In this document: piece after piece, positions 27,534 to 36,029 of the stretch | How positions within the stretch are numbered: the stretch's first letter is position 1 | Layout: each line of letters starts with the position of its first letter | From: an uncultured Porphyromonadaceae bacterium | Lineage (GTDB): Bacteria > Bacteroidota > Bacteroidia > Bacteroidales > UBA11471 | Assembly (NCBI GenBank): GCA_900547555.1 | Contig: URHG01000009.1 | Coordinates: 1 to 64,000 of the forward strand | Direction: 5' to 3' | DNA: 64,000 nucleotides | Translations under genes and position numbers: made by a program | The notes under the pieces: model-generated | The model's database searches: none | What the model was told of the DNA's origin: nothing | The model's input: only the letters and a program-made list of their open reading frames with translations

Positions 27534-28472
27534 TTACTCCGGGAATGCAAAAAGTTCGGTCGAGAGATACCGTTCTCCGGTATCGGGCAATAATACAACG
27601 ATCAATTTTCCCTTGTTCTTTTCCCGGCAGGCCAAACGCAAGGCTGCACTTACGGCTGCCCCCGAAGAGATACCGGCCAGTACTCCGTCGCAAGCAACGA
27701 GTTCCCGTCCCATATGCAACGCATCTGTATCTGTTACACGTATCACTTCATCGACCAGTTTTTTACGGTAAATTTCCGGAACGAAACCGGCTCCGATTCC
27801 TTGTATTTTATGCGTTCCCGGCATTCCTCCCGAAAGGACCGGTGAAGAATCGGGTTCCACTGCTACGGCCCATACGGTCGGTTTATGGCGTTTCAATCCC
27901 TCCGAAACACCCATTAATGTTCCTCCCGTACCTACTCCGGCGACAAAAATATCAACTTCACCGTCGGTGTCCCGCCATATCTCTTCGGCCGTACTGTTTC
28001 TATGGATTTCCGGATTGGCGGCATTCTCAAATTGCCGTAGCATGATTGCTCCGGTTATCGATCCCAATAATTCTTCGGCTTTTGCTATGGCTCCCGACAT
28101 GCCTTTACTTCCTTCCGTAAGCACCAATTCTGCTCCCATAGCCCGTAGTAGCCGTTGCCGTTCAAGGCTCATTGTTTCGGGCATGGTAAGAATCGTTTTG
28201 TATCCTTTTACTCGGGCTATCCAAGCTATACCGACTCCTGTATTTCCGCTTGTCGGTTCGACGATCGTTGCCCCGGGCGATAGTATGCCCCGCACCTCGG
28301 CATCTTCTATCATCGATAATGCCGTGCGGTCTTTTACGCTACCGCCGGGATTGAAAGATTCCAGTTTGGCGGCGATTCGGGCGTAAGCTCCATATTTTTG
28401 AGAAATACCTGTCAATTCGAGTAGTGGCGTATTTCCTATAAGGTCGGTCAGTTGTTTAGCAATACGGCTCAT
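27534..28472 (-). CDS. cysK: Cysteine synthase (O-acetylserine sulfhydrylase)
   Basis: A protein of 312 residues. The PLP lysine is Lys47 in NPGGSVKDR, the substrate loop is TSGNTGVG at about 74-81, and the phosphate-binding loop is GVGTGGTLMGV. MRQFENAANPEIH is the usual CysK stretch. The enzyme makes cysteine from O-acetylserine and sulfide. It has its own promoter and no close partner gene; the neighbourhood downstream is a 250-base gap without visible structure other than the next promoter. Confidence 0.94.
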   Translation of the reverse strand: MSRIAKQLTDLIGNTPLLELTGISQKYGAYARIAAKLESFNPGGSVKDRTALSMIEDAEVRGILSPGATIVEPTSGNTGVGIAWIARVKGYKTILTMPETMSLERQRLLRAMGAELVLTEGSKGMSGAIAKAEELLGSITGAIMLRQFENAANPEIHRNSTAEEIWRDTDGEVDIFVAGVGTGGTLMGVSEGLKRHKPTVWAVAVEPDSSPVLSGGMPGTHKIQGIGAGFVPEIYRKKLVDEVIRVTDTDALHMGRELVACDGVLAGISSGAAVSAALRLACREKNKGKLIVVLLPDTGERYLSTELFAFPE

Positions 28473-28495
28473 GATTCGTGTTTTTTTGATATATA

Positions 28496-28503
28496 CAAAA
28501 ATA
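28496..28503 (-). promoter_or_regulatory. -7-like element TATTTTTG for cysK
   Basis: The plus strand CAAAAATA gives TATTTTTG, a TAnnTTTG match, 24 bases upstream of the cysK ATG. Confidence 0.5.
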
Positions 28504-28607
28504 GAAAATTATATGTCATTCAGCCCGTTTTTATCTCAAAAACCGTATATGGAGAATTACTTTATTGGAAACGCTTTGCTCGGGTTCTCGTCGTACTCCT
28601 TTTGTCT

Positions 28608-28686
28608 GTCATTCCGAATGAATATGAGGAACCACCGGCAAGAGGTTTGTTTTTCCTTTGAGATTCTTCACTTCGTTCAGAATGAC
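28608..28686. repeat. Dispersed palindromic repeat, unit A
   Basis: The unit starts GTCATTCCGAATGAATATGA and ends CACTTCGTTCAGAATGAC, so its ends are imperfect inverted repeats of about 27 bases. The first 70 bases match 43059-43128 at 66 positions by hand count. It fills part of the 609-base gap between cysK and a lipoprotein gene. Confidence 0.85.
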
Positions 28687-28760
28687 ATACGTTGTGTGGG
28701 AAAGTACTTCCTCTTTCACGGTCGTTGGAATGACAGTGTTTTTGAGAACAGCAGCCCCTT

Positions 28761-28902
28761 GTCATTCCGAACTGAGGCGGGTAGGCCGAGTGTGAGGGAT
28801 TTCCTGTTTTGCCCGAGTGTCATTCCGAACGCATGTGAGGAGTCTCTGATACGCCGTTTCTCATGGCGGGAGATTCTTCGGCGTTTTATACCTCAGAATG
28901 GT
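28761..28902. repeat. Dispersed palindromic repeat, unit B and nested copy
   Basis: Bases 28761-28849 match 42755-42843 with 7 differences in 89 by hand count. A second GTCATTCCGAA start lies inside at 28818 and pairs with the closing ...CCTCAGAATG near 28902. Further degenerate pieces follow up to about 29010. Confidence 0.85.
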
Positions 28903-29024
28903 GTGCGCTCGGGAGGAGATTCTTCACTATACTTCGTTTCGTTCAGAATGACAGCTATGTTTTTCCGAACCGAAGTTGAAAGACGAGTGTGAGGAATCTC
29001 TGACTTTGAAAGAGGTTGAAATAA

Positions 29025-29059
29025 AAACTGGGATATGTCCCGCAGACATATCCCAGTTT
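29025..29059 (-). terminator. Terminator of the minus-strand lipoprotein gene
   Basis: A 15-bp perfect stem (AAACTGGGATATGTC and complement, 5-base loop) with a T-rich end on the minus strand lies 23 bases after the lipoprotein stop. Confidence 0.88.
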
Positions 29060-29081
29060 ATTTTATAATCTTGTTTAATGA

Positions 29082-29600
29082 TTATTTTTTCTGTGCGGAG
29101 ATTTCGATGTTTACTGTTTGTTCTGCGGGAGTATCTTTAAAGGCAGATGCTTCGATAGAAAGTTGGGCAGCACCGGCTTTGGTAATATTTCCTGTCAGAG
29201 TGTTGATAATAACATCCATTCCTATGATATTTTTCTCCAAATCCATATTGATACCGTTCAATGTCAACTTTTCACTGTCGGCTGTACTGGGGACTCCGTC
29301 AACTTGGAGAACAAGTTCTCCCAATATTAAGATCGAGTCGTTGATAGAGAGAGAGGTGGCGTTGGCTTGTTGATTGATGGTAAAAGAAACTGGGCTTGAA
29401 GTAATATCTGGGTTAACGGCTTGAAAGAAATTTTCTCCATTTACGAGAATTTCGATATTGCCATCGTATTCTCCCGTAGCGTTTATGGGTGTTGTAATGC
29501 CATTGTTATTGTTGTTGTCATCATCTTCGTCATCGCCGCAGGCAACAAATGCGAGAGGCATAGCCAAAAACATAAGCAAATAAAGCAAGTTCTTTTTCAT
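29082..29600 (-). CDS. Lipoprotein, possibly calycin-like
   Basis: A protein of 172 residues with lipobox FVAC (Cys21) followed by an acidic and Asn-rich linker (GDDEDDDNNNNN), a surface-export-like feature of Bacteroidetes lipoproteins. The rest is a beta-rich domain of about 130 residues starting GEYDGNIEILVNG. The size and strand pattern resemble the calycin-like lipoprotein family, but I cannot confirm it. It is a single-gene unit with its own promoter and terminator. Confidence 0.75.
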   Translation of the reverse strand: MKKNLLYLLMFLAMPLAFVACGDDEDDDNNNNNGITTPINATGEYDGNIEILVNGENFFQAVNPDITSSPVSFTINQQANATSLSINDSILILGELVLQVDGVPSTADSEKLTLNGINMDLEKNIIGMDVIINTLTGNITKAGAAQLSIEASAFKDTPAEQTVNIEISAQKK

Positions 29601-29637
29601 AATTCTTTTTTTTGAGTTTTCTTTATAAATTTGAGGG

Positions 29638-29645
29638 CAAAGATA
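29638..29645 (-). promoter_or_regulatory. -7 element TATCTTTG for the acidic-linker lipoprotein
   Basis: The plus strand reads CAAAGATA, 38 bases upstream of the ATG at 29600. Confidence 0.6.
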
Positions 29646-29726
29646 ATATATTCATTTGAAATACGGAAAACTTTCGGAGTATTTTTGCGTTTTCTGCGAG
29701 AATAGACCATTTAAGGACAAAAAGAT

Positions 29727-29969
29727 CTATTTCCGGAATAAACTGCGTACTTTTCTTATCATTCGCAAACTGGTGATAGCCCCTTCGAATAGGGCGACAC
29801 CTACCGAGAACCGTTTCAGCACCGAAAACGGCGAATTTCCCAGTCTGTAAAACGGGGCGAGTGTGTCCCAATACGTTTGGGAGAGTTCGCTGTGTTGTCT
29901 GGCTATCTTTGCCCGCACATCGGCCTTTTGCCGGGCCAATGATTTCATCGTTATTTTCGTATCGTTCAT
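29727..29969 (-). CDS. Small basic protein of the YtxH/holin cluster
   Basis: A protein of 80 residues, basic and helical (KSLARQKADVRAKIARQHSE), with a weak hydrophobic patch in the second half. It overlaps the holin-X gene stop by 4 bases (ATGA), which indicates translational coupling. Small proteins of this type follow holin-X genes in Bacteroidetes. I know no function. Confidence 0.7.
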   Translation of the reverse strand: MNDTKITMKSLARQKADVRAKIARQHSELSQTYWDTLAPFYRLGNSPFSVLKRFSVGVALFEGAITSLRMIRKVRSLFRK

Positions 29970-30355
29970 AACTCGTTATTTTTATTTTGAGTAAGTTCGT
30001 TTTGATCTTCTTTGGGGGTGATAAAGATTTTATACAGGAAACGCAAAATGGGATTGATCACACAAGGACGACGTAAAAGCCAAAGAAGAACGAAGAGCAG
30101 GAAAAATGCGCCGGCGATGATGGAATAGGCGGCAATGATTCCCGTATAGGATTCGAGGTAATGAACAGCCGAGAGAGAAAGGTACAACAATGTGATGGAG
30201 ATGAGGATAATCGAAATGATAAGCAGAACGAGTGCCGATACGATGCGTGTCAGTTTCTCGACTCCGTCGAGTTTTACCCATTCGTATTGGAGCGACAGGT
30301 ATTGTCTGATTTCTGCGATGATTTGTCTCAGTGATGGAGTTGTATTGGTATTCAT
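29966..30355 (-). CDS. Phage-holin family (Hol-X like) membrane protein
   Basis: A protein of 129 residues with an amphipathic N-terminus (to about 43) and two membrane helices (about 44-66 and 74-95). The C-terminal tail is charged. This is the layout of the putative holin-X superfamily, which despite its name is usually chromosomal and linked to envelope stress, not to phage. It lies between a YtxH gene and a small basic-protein gene. Role is unknown. Confidence 0.78.
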   Translation of the reverse strand: MNTNTTPSLRQIIAEIRQYLSLQYEWVKLDGVEKLTRIVSALVLLIISIILISITLLYLSLSAVHYLESYTGIIAAYSIIAGAFFLLFVLLWLLRRPCVINPILRFLYKIFITPKEDQNELTQNKNNEL

Positions 30356-30382
30356 AAGTAGAATATGTTCAAGAAATTACAT

Positions 30383-30427
30383 AAAGATTTTCCCGACAAT
30401 CGATACTATACTGCCGGGAAAATCTTT
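30383..30427 (-). terminator. Hairpin between YtxH and holin-X genes
   Basis: A 13-bp perfect stem (AAAGATTTTCCCG with CGGGAAAATCTTT, 19-base loop) is followed on the minus strand by a short T-rich run. It may attenuate rather than fully stop transcription into the holin gene, for which I see no separate promoter. Confidence 0.65.
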
Positions 30428-30441
30428 TGAGCTTGGAAAAA

Positions 30442-30663
30442 TCAATCTTCTCTTTCAACAGCTTTGTCGAGTTTCAGCTTGGCTGCGATTTTGTTGACAA
30501 GGTTTTCCATGTCCTCGCGGCTCAGTTTGATACCGTTTTCTCGGAGGACCTCATTGATTTTGCTACGCGTGTCTTCACCTTTTTCGGGAGCGAAGAGTAT
30601 TCCTAAGGCTGCACCGATGGCTGCGCCGGTGAGGAATCCTGCTAATAAAGATGCACATTTCAT
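30442..30663 (-). CDS. YtxH-domain protein
   Basis: A protein of 73 residues. A glycine/alanine-rich membrane helix (LLAGFLTGAAIGAALGILFA) is followed by PEKGEDTR, the hallmark of YtxH, and a charged helix (EDMENLVNKIAAKLKLDK). YtxH proteins are small envelope-associated stress proteins. It is the first gene of a three-gene minus-strand cluster with its own -7 element. Confidence 0.88.
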   Translation of the reverse strand: MKCASLLAGFLTGAAIGAALGILFAPEKGEDTRSKINEVLRENGIKLSREDMENLVNKIAAKLKLDKAVERED

Positions 30664-30690
30664 AATACCGAAAATTTTATGGGTTTGTTA

Positions 30691-30698
30691 CAAAGATA
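30691..30698 (-). promoter_or_regulatory. -7 element TATCTTTG for the YtxH cluster
   Basis: The plus strand reads CAAAGATA, 28 bases upstream of the YtxH ATG. Confidence 0.62.
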
Positions 30699-30837
30699 AC
30701 AAAAAAATCGTGGCTTGTATCGTTCGGCCGGCGAAAAAATAAGCTTTTTTGTTTCTTTCATAATTCCATGCGTGAAAAAACGGTAATCCGAGAGCAAATA
30801 GAGAATATATTCCGTTCGTGCATATGAGGTTTATCCT

Positions 30838-30845
30838 TATCTTTG
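30838..30845 (+). promoter_or_regulatory. -7 element TATCTTTG for uvrA
   Basis: TATCTTTG ends 25 bases before ATG 30870 and overlaps an alternative ATG at 30843, ruling that start out. Confidence 0.7.
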
Positions 30846-30869
30846 CATCTTATACAATACGTGGCAAGT

Positions 30870-33656
30870 ATGTCAGAACAATTCATATCCATAAAAGGGG
30901 CCCGGGTCAATAATTTGAAAAATATCGATTTGGAGATACCCCGCAACAAACTTATCGTTATCACAGGTCTTTCCGGGTCGGGTAAGTCGTCGTTGGCATT
31001 CGATACTCTTTATGCCGAGGGACAACGCCGTTATGTCGAGAGCCTTTCGGCTTATGCCAGGCAATTTCTCGGACGAATGAGTAAACCCGAGTGCGATTAC
31101 ATCAAAGGGATTCCGCCGGCAATTGCTATCGAGCAGAAAGTGAATACCCGTAATCCGCGTTCCACGGTAGGAACATCGACCGAGATATACGATTATTTGC
31201 GTATGCTTTTTGCCCGTGTGGGGAAAACGTATTCTCCCGTGTCGGGGAAAGAAGTGAAAAAGCACCGGGTCGAAGATGTGGTGCAATGTATCTTGTCGTA
31301 CCCCGACGGTACGCGCATGGCTCTTTTTACACCGTTGCGATTTCCCGAAGACCGCGAGCCGCATACCGTTCTCGATATATTCCTGAAAGGCGGATATAAC
31401 CGTGCCGAGTACAACGGTGAAGTCGTGCGCATCGAGGATTTGTTGCAGAAGAACGATGCAGACTTGAAAGAGGCGCGGATTTTTCTATTGATAGACCGTT
31501 CGGTCGTTTCCCGCACGAACGATGCCGTGAGCCGTATGTCCGATTCGGTCGAGACCGCTTTTTACGAAGGACATGGTGAGTGCCTGTTGCGTTTTTATAC
31601 CGACGACGGTATCGAGTCGCATACTTTTTCCAATCGTTTCGAGGCCGATGGTATGGTTTTTGAAGAACCGAACGATTTGATGTTCAATTTCAACAGTCCG
31701 GTCGGCGCTTGTCCCGTATGCGAGGGTTTCGGAAAGGTCATCGGTATCGATGAAGATTTGGTGATACCCAATAAATCCCTTTCGGTGTATGACGATGCCG
31801 TAGTCTGCTGGAAAGGCGAGAAAATGAGCGAATGGAAAAAAGCTCTGATAAGCGTAGCCGATTTGTCTCGTTTTCCCATACATCGTCCGTACTATCAACT
31901 TACCGAGGCGCAGAAGAAACTTTTGTGGAATGGCAATTCTCTGTTTAAGGGAATCAATGATTTCTTCCGCATGGTCGAAGAGAACCAATATAAGATACAG
32001 TACCGGGTCATGTTGGCCCGCTACCGGGGAAAGACGATTTGTCCCGAGTGTCATGGCGGGCGGTTGAAGCCGCAGGCGCAGTATGTGAAGGTCGGAGGAA
32101 AGTCCATTGCCGAACTTGTCGTGCTTTCTATCGACGAATTGCGGCGTTTTTTCAGCGATCTTACGCTTGACGAGTACGATGCCGCTGTGGCGAAACGTTT
32201 GCTTACCGAGATAAATAACCGTTTGAAATTTTTGTCCGATGTGGGGTTGGGGTATCTTACCCTCAATCGGTTGTCGTCGACGCTTTCGGGCGGAGAGAGC
32301 CAGCGTATCAATTTGGCGACATCGTTGGGTAGCAGTCTGGTCGGTTCGCTTTACATTCTCGACGAGCCGAGTATCGGGTTGCATTCGCGCGATACCGCTT
32401 TGCTTATTCAGGTTTTGCGCCGGCTTCAACAGTTGGGCAATACCGTGATTATCGTCGAGCACGACGAAGACATTATCCGCTCTGCCGATTATATCATCGA
32501 CATCGGTCCTCAGGCCGGGCGTCTGGGGGGAGAAGTCGTCTATCAAGGAACGTCGGAAGGATTGGTGAATGCCGAGCGCAGTTATACTGCCAAATATCTT
32601 ACCGGCAGAGAAAGTATTCCCGTTCCGGTGCAACGGCGGTCGTGGCACAATTACATCGAGATAGAAGGCGCCGTGCATAATAATCTGAAAAATATCGACG
32701 TGCGTTTTCCGCTTTACGTCATGACGGTAGTTACCGGAGTGAGCGGTTCGGGAAAATCGTCGCTCGTCAGAGATGTCTTTTATCGTTCTTTGGCGCGTTG
32801 CTATGACGATGAAGGGGTAATGCCGGGTACTTACGGACGTTTGTCGGGCGATGTATCGCTTATGAAACATATAGAGTTTGTCGACCAGAATCCTATCGGA
32901 CATTCTTCCCGTTCCAATCCGGCGACTTATTTGAAGGCTTTCGATGAAATACGCAAACTCTTTGCCGAGCAGCAGGCTGCCAAGCAGATGGGATTTACGG
33001 CAGCCTACTTTTCTTTCAATGTCGAGGGCGGTCGTTGCGAGGAGTGTAAGGGCGATGGAACGATTACCGTAGAGATGCAGTTTATGGCCGATCTTGTTTT
33101 ACCTTGCGAGTCGTGTCATGGGAAGCGTTTCAAACCCGATATACTCGAAGTGGAATACCGGGGTAAAAATATTGCCGATGTTCTCGATATGACGATCAAT
33201 CAGGCCGTAGAGTTTTTCTCGGAAAGCAGCGGAACCGCCGAGAAGAAAATCGTACGGCGATTGAAACCCCTGCAAGATGTCGGTCTGGGGTATATCAAGA
33301 TGGGGCAGACTTCGTCTACGCTTTCCGGGGGAGAAAATCAACGGGTGAAGTTGGCTTATTTTCTCAGTAATGAAAAACAGGAACCGACGATTTTCGTTTT
33401 CGACGAGCCGACGACCGGATTGCACATTCACGATATAAAGACACTTTTGGCGGCATTCGATGCATTGATAGCCAACGGTCATACGGTGGTGATCGTGGAG
33501 CATAATATGGAGGTAATCAAGTGCGCCGATTACATTATCGATATGGGTCCCGAAGGCGGAGAGGCCGGCGGTCATGTCGTGTGTTGCGGTACTCCCGAGG
33601 AAGTGGTGCGTTGCCCGCAATCTTATACCGGAAAATATTTACAAGAGAAGTTGTAG
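30870..33656 (+). CDS. uvrA: Excinuclease ABC subunit A
   Basis: A protein of 928 residues from ATG 30870. Two ABC ATPase modules are visible: Walker A GLSGSGKSSLAFDTL near residue 35 and GVSGSGKSSLVRDV in the second half, with signatures LSGGESQRINLA and LSGGENQRVKLAY. Zinc-binding cysteines occur in CPVCEGFGK, CPECHGGRLKP and CEECKGDG with CESCHGKRF. UvrA recognises bulky DNA lesions and loads UvrB for nucleotide excision repair. It is a single-gene unit ended by a strong terminator. Confidence 0.96.
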   Translation: MSEQFISIKGARVNNLKNIDLEIPRNKLIVITGLSGSGKSSLAFDTLYAEGQRRYVESLSAYARQFLGRMSKPECDYIKGIPPAIAIEQKVNTRNPRSTVGTSTEIYDYLRMLFARVGKTYSPVSGKEVKKHRVEDVVQCILSYPDGTRMALFTPLRFPEDREPHTVLDIFLKGGYNRAEYNGEVVRIEDLLQKNDADLKEARIFLLIDRSVVSRTNDAVSRMSDSVETAFYEGHGECLLRFYTDDGIESHTFSNRFEADGMVFEEPNDLMFNFNSPVGACPVCEGFGKVIGIDEDLVIPNKSLSVYDDAVVCWKGEKMSEWKKALISVADLSRFPIHRPYYQLTEAQKKLLWNGNSLFKGINDFFRMVEENQYKIQYRVMLARYRGKTICPECHGGRLKPQAQYVKVGGKSIAELVVLSIDELRRFFSDLTLDEYDAAVAKRLLTEINNRLKFLSDVGLGYLTLNRLSSTLSGGESQRINLATSLGSSLVGSLYILDEPSIGLHSRDTALLIQVLRRLQQLGNTVIIVEHDEDIIRSADYIIDIGPQAGRLGGEVVYQGTSEGLVNAERSYTAKYLTGRESIPVPVQRRSWHNYIEIEGAVHNNLKNIDVRFPLYVMTVVTGVSGSGKSSLVRDVFYRSLARCYDDEGVMPGTYGRLSGDVSLMKHIEFVDQNPIGHSSRSNPATYLKAFDEIRKLFAEQQAAKQMGFTAAYFSFNVEGGRCEECKGDGTITVEMQFMADLVLPCESCHGKRFKPDILEVEYRGKNIADVLDMTINQAVEFFSESSGTAEKKIVRRLKPLQDVGLGYIKMGQTSSTLSGGENQRVKLAYFLSNEKQEPTIFVFDEPTTGLHIHDIKTLLAAFDALIANGHTVVIVEHNMEVIKCADYIIDMGPEGGEAGGHVVCCGTPEEVVRCPQSYTGKYLQEKL

Positions 33657-33667
33657 ATTTTGGAATT

Positions 33668-33709
33668 AAGATAGGGGGCGCAACAGTTTTCTGTCGCGCC
33701 CCCTATCTT
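33668..33709. terminator. Bidirectional terminator between uvrA and the acyl-CoA synthetase gene
   Basis: A 14-bp perfect stem (AAGATAGGGGGCGC and complement) with an inner ACAG/CTGT pair serves two converging genes. Its right arm happens to contain TATCTTTG, see findings. Confidence 0.9.
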
Positions 33710-33723
33710 TGCAGATATAGTAT

Positions 33724-35373
33724 TTACGCGTTTTGGTAAAGATACCGTTTGATACTGCGTTTCGGTGTTTTTTCAAATTCTTCGTAGTATATTTTTATTT
33801 TGGAAATTTGGCTGTAACCCGGGAGAATTTTATTCACCGTAATACGGTTTTCCTCCATTACCTCTTCGATTTTATTGGTTAAACCCTGTTTTTCGGCATT
33901 CTCGAAATCGGGATAAATCAGGGCGATGAGTTTTCCCTCTTGCTCGATGACGATAGATTCATTGACATAGGGCAGGTTGTTGATTCTTGCCTCTATCTCT
34001 TCCGGATAAATGTTTTGCCCTGATGGTCCCAAAATCATACTTTTGCTGCGCCCTTTGAGGTAGATGTAGTTGTCATCGTCGATGACGGCGAGATCGCCGG
34101 TATTGAGCCAACCATCTTTCAGCACGGCATCGGTTGCCTCTTGATTTTTATAGTATCCCAGCATCACACTGTCTCCCTTGACATGCAGCTCGCCGACGAT
34201 ACGGGCTCGGTCGGCCGAGTCGATGCGGGCTTCTGTTCGGTCTATTACCCGACCGCAAGAGCCGACCCGGGCTTTATCCCACGGTGCGTAGGAAATAAGC
34301 GGGGCACACTCGGTCATGCCGTACCCGACAGTATAGGGGAAATTTATTTTGTGGAGGAAGATTTCCACCTCGTGGTTGAGAGCCGCTCCGCCGATAATGA
34401 TTTCGAACATGTTCCCGCCGAATGCCTCTTCGAGCTTGGCTTTGATCTGCTGTTGCAATTGCGTATTGATGAGGGGAATTCTCATCAGCACTTGCATAAG
34501 CGGTTTTTCCAGCATGGGAAATATTTTACTGCGAATGATTTTTTCGATGATGAGAGGTACGGTGATGATGAGGCGGGGCTTCACTTCGGCAAATGCGTCC
34601 ATGATGATCTTCGGTGAAGGAACACGCGTAAGGAAGTGTATGTGGCAACCTTTGGCGAAACATGTGCACAGTTCTACCATCAATCCGTACATGTGGGCCA
34701 TCGGGAGCATCGATACGATGGGGTCTCCCGGGTGTAGGAATTCAAAATTCTCATAGCAGTATTTCAGGTTGGTCCACAAGCTACGGTAAGGAAGCATGAC
34801 CCCTTTGGAGAAACCTGTCGATCCCGATGTATAATTGATGAGAGCCAGCTCCTCGGGGCTATCTTTGTGATAAGAAACATCTTCCCGGCGGAACCGTTCG
34901 GGATATTTGTCTCCGAAATATTGGTTGAGATGTTCCCGGGCATCGGTCAGTTTTTTGCTTTTGCTATGCAGAACCGAGAAGTCGTTGATGAGGATAATAC
35001 CCGATAGGTTAGACATTTTGTTCTTATCGAGGTTCTCATATACTACGTCGCCGACAAAAAGGAGCTTTGCTTCGGAATGATTGACGATGTGATGCACATT
35101 ATCGGGCTTGAATTCGTGCAGGATAGGTACTACGACAGCCCCGTAAGTGAGAGTGGCGAAAAATGCGACGGCCCAGTGTGAGGAGTTACGGCCGCAGATG
35201 GCTATTTTATCTCCTTTTTTTATGCCGGCCGCATCCATCAGGATATGCATCTTTTCTATTTTGCGGGCGATGTCTTTATAACTGTAAGAAACTCCTTTGA
35301 AATCGCTCAGTGCGGTCAGCTCCCAGTTGTCTCGGATGGAGTTTTCGATATATGCGTTGAAACTTTTGTCCAT
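33724..35373 (-). CDS. AMP-binding long-chain fatty-acid--CoA ligase type enzyme
   Basis: A protein of 549 residues. The P-loop-like A3 motif is YTSGSTGFSKGVMLP, the A5 motif GYGMTECAPLISYA, A7 LNTGDLAVIDDD, A8 LKGRSKSMILGPSGQNIYPE and the C-terminal lysine region EKTPKRSIKRYLY. It activates a carboxylic acid, most likely a fatty acid, as acyl-AMP and then a thioester. The GPSGQNIYPE form of A8 resembles bacterial long-chain acyl-CoA synthetases. It follows a 116-residue gene by 24 bases, suggesting an operon. Confidence 0.9.
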   Translation of the reverse strand: MDKSFNAYIENSIRDNWELTALSDFKGVSYSYKDIARKIEKMHILMDAAGIKKGDKIAICGRNSSHWAVAFFATLTYGAVVVPILHEFKPDNVHHIVNHSEAKLLFVGDVVYENLDKNKMSNLSGIILINDFSVLHSKSKKLTDAREHLNQYFGDKYPERFRREDVSYHKDSPEELALINYTSGSTGFSKGVMLPYRSLWTNLKYCYENFEFLHPGDPIVSMLPMAHMYGLMVELCTCFAKGCHIHFLTRVPSPKIIMDAFAEVKPRLIITVPLIIEKIIRSKIFPMLEKPLMQVLMRIPLINTQLQQQIKAKLEEAFGGNMFEIIIGGAALNHEVEIFLHKINFPYTVGYGMTECAPLISYAPWDKARVGSCGRVIDRTEARIDSADRARIVGELHVKGDSVMLGYYKNQEATDAVLKDGWLNTGDLAVIDDDNYIYLKGRSKSMILGPSGQNIYPEEIEARINNLPYVNESIVIEQEGKLIALIYPDFENAEKQGLTNKIEEVMEENRITVNKILPGYSQISKIKIYYEEFEKTPKRSIKRYLYQNA

Positions 35374-35397
35374 TATGATTCGGATTTATCGGTGTTT

Positions 35398-35748
35398 TCA
35401 GATGAGTTGTAGTTGCTTGATATAATTGATGTATTCGTCGTTGCTTATGTCGAAAGCCCGGTCGATGTAATGAACATAGTCTTCGAAGTAATCGCTTGCT
35501 ATATCGGCGACGATATCTTCGCCCGGCAATTCGTTTTGGGTCAGGATACGTTCTATTTTATGGCGGAACCAAGCAACGGTTTCACATTTTTTTTCCCACA
35601 TGTCCGACTTTTCCTGTTCCCATTGATGACCATTGCGGATTATGAGATAGCAAGTGGCGTAAAATGTGTCGATAGAGGGAAATATACCGCTAAAAGATTG
35701 TAATATAGCGGGTTCTTTTTCTTTGAGGGCGACTTCTGTCGGTGTCAT
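35398..35748 (-). CDS. Conserved-looking protein of unknown function
   Basis: A protein of 116 residues from the ATG at 35748 (MTPTEVALKEKEPAIL). The frame is open 36 codons further, but a -7 element lies inside that stretch. The protein is helical, with aromatic-rich segments (SIDTFYATCYLIIRNGHQWE, DYFEDYVHYIDRAF). I recognise no family. It is directly upstream of the acyl-CoA synthetase gene and probably shares its transcript. Confidence 0.7.
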   Translation of the reverse strand: MTPTEVALKEKEPAILQSFSGIFPSIDTFYATCYLIIRNGHQWEQEKSDMWEKKCETVAWFRHKIERILTQNELPGEDIVADIASDYFEDYVHYIDRAFDISNDEYINYIKQLQLI

Positions 35749-35775
35749 CTTAATTTCTGTTTCAAAAAAACTGCA

Positions 35776-35783
35776 CAAATATA
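35776..35783 (-). promoter_or_regulatory. -7 element TATATTTG for the 116-residue gene and acyl-CoA synthetase
   Basis: The plus strand reads CAAATATA, 28 bases upstream of the ATG at 35748. Confidence 0.6.
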
Positions 35784-36029
35784 GGCTATTTTGTGCAATA
35801 TAAAATACGGTATTCGATTTTTTTCTCCGAGTATTTATTTTCCAAGAGGATTCCAAAAAGCTGTTCTGCCTGGAAATAAATGATTTGTAAAAAAAATTTT
35901 GAATTCGATATGGATATATTGAACATAAAAGGGTCGTTTCTGTATAATGTGCGACAGCCCGATATGGTTCTTTTCATTAGCTTTATTTGCTTAAAAAAAA
36001 AGAATGCCATATCTTAGCGAGCAATTAGA

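Noticed and set aside
28471..28992. Open frames across the repeat region, including a minus-strand one reading CHSERSEES
   Set aside because: They are translations of dispersed palindromic repeats; the same string arises wherever the repeat occurs and there is no ribosome-binding site.
29966..30355. Holin gene as evidence of a prophage
   Set aside because: No other phage gene is present; this holin-X type is a chromosomal envelope protein linked to YtxH.
30843..30869. Earlier in-frame ATG for uvrA
   Set aside because: It overlaps the -7 element, so it could not be in the transcript.
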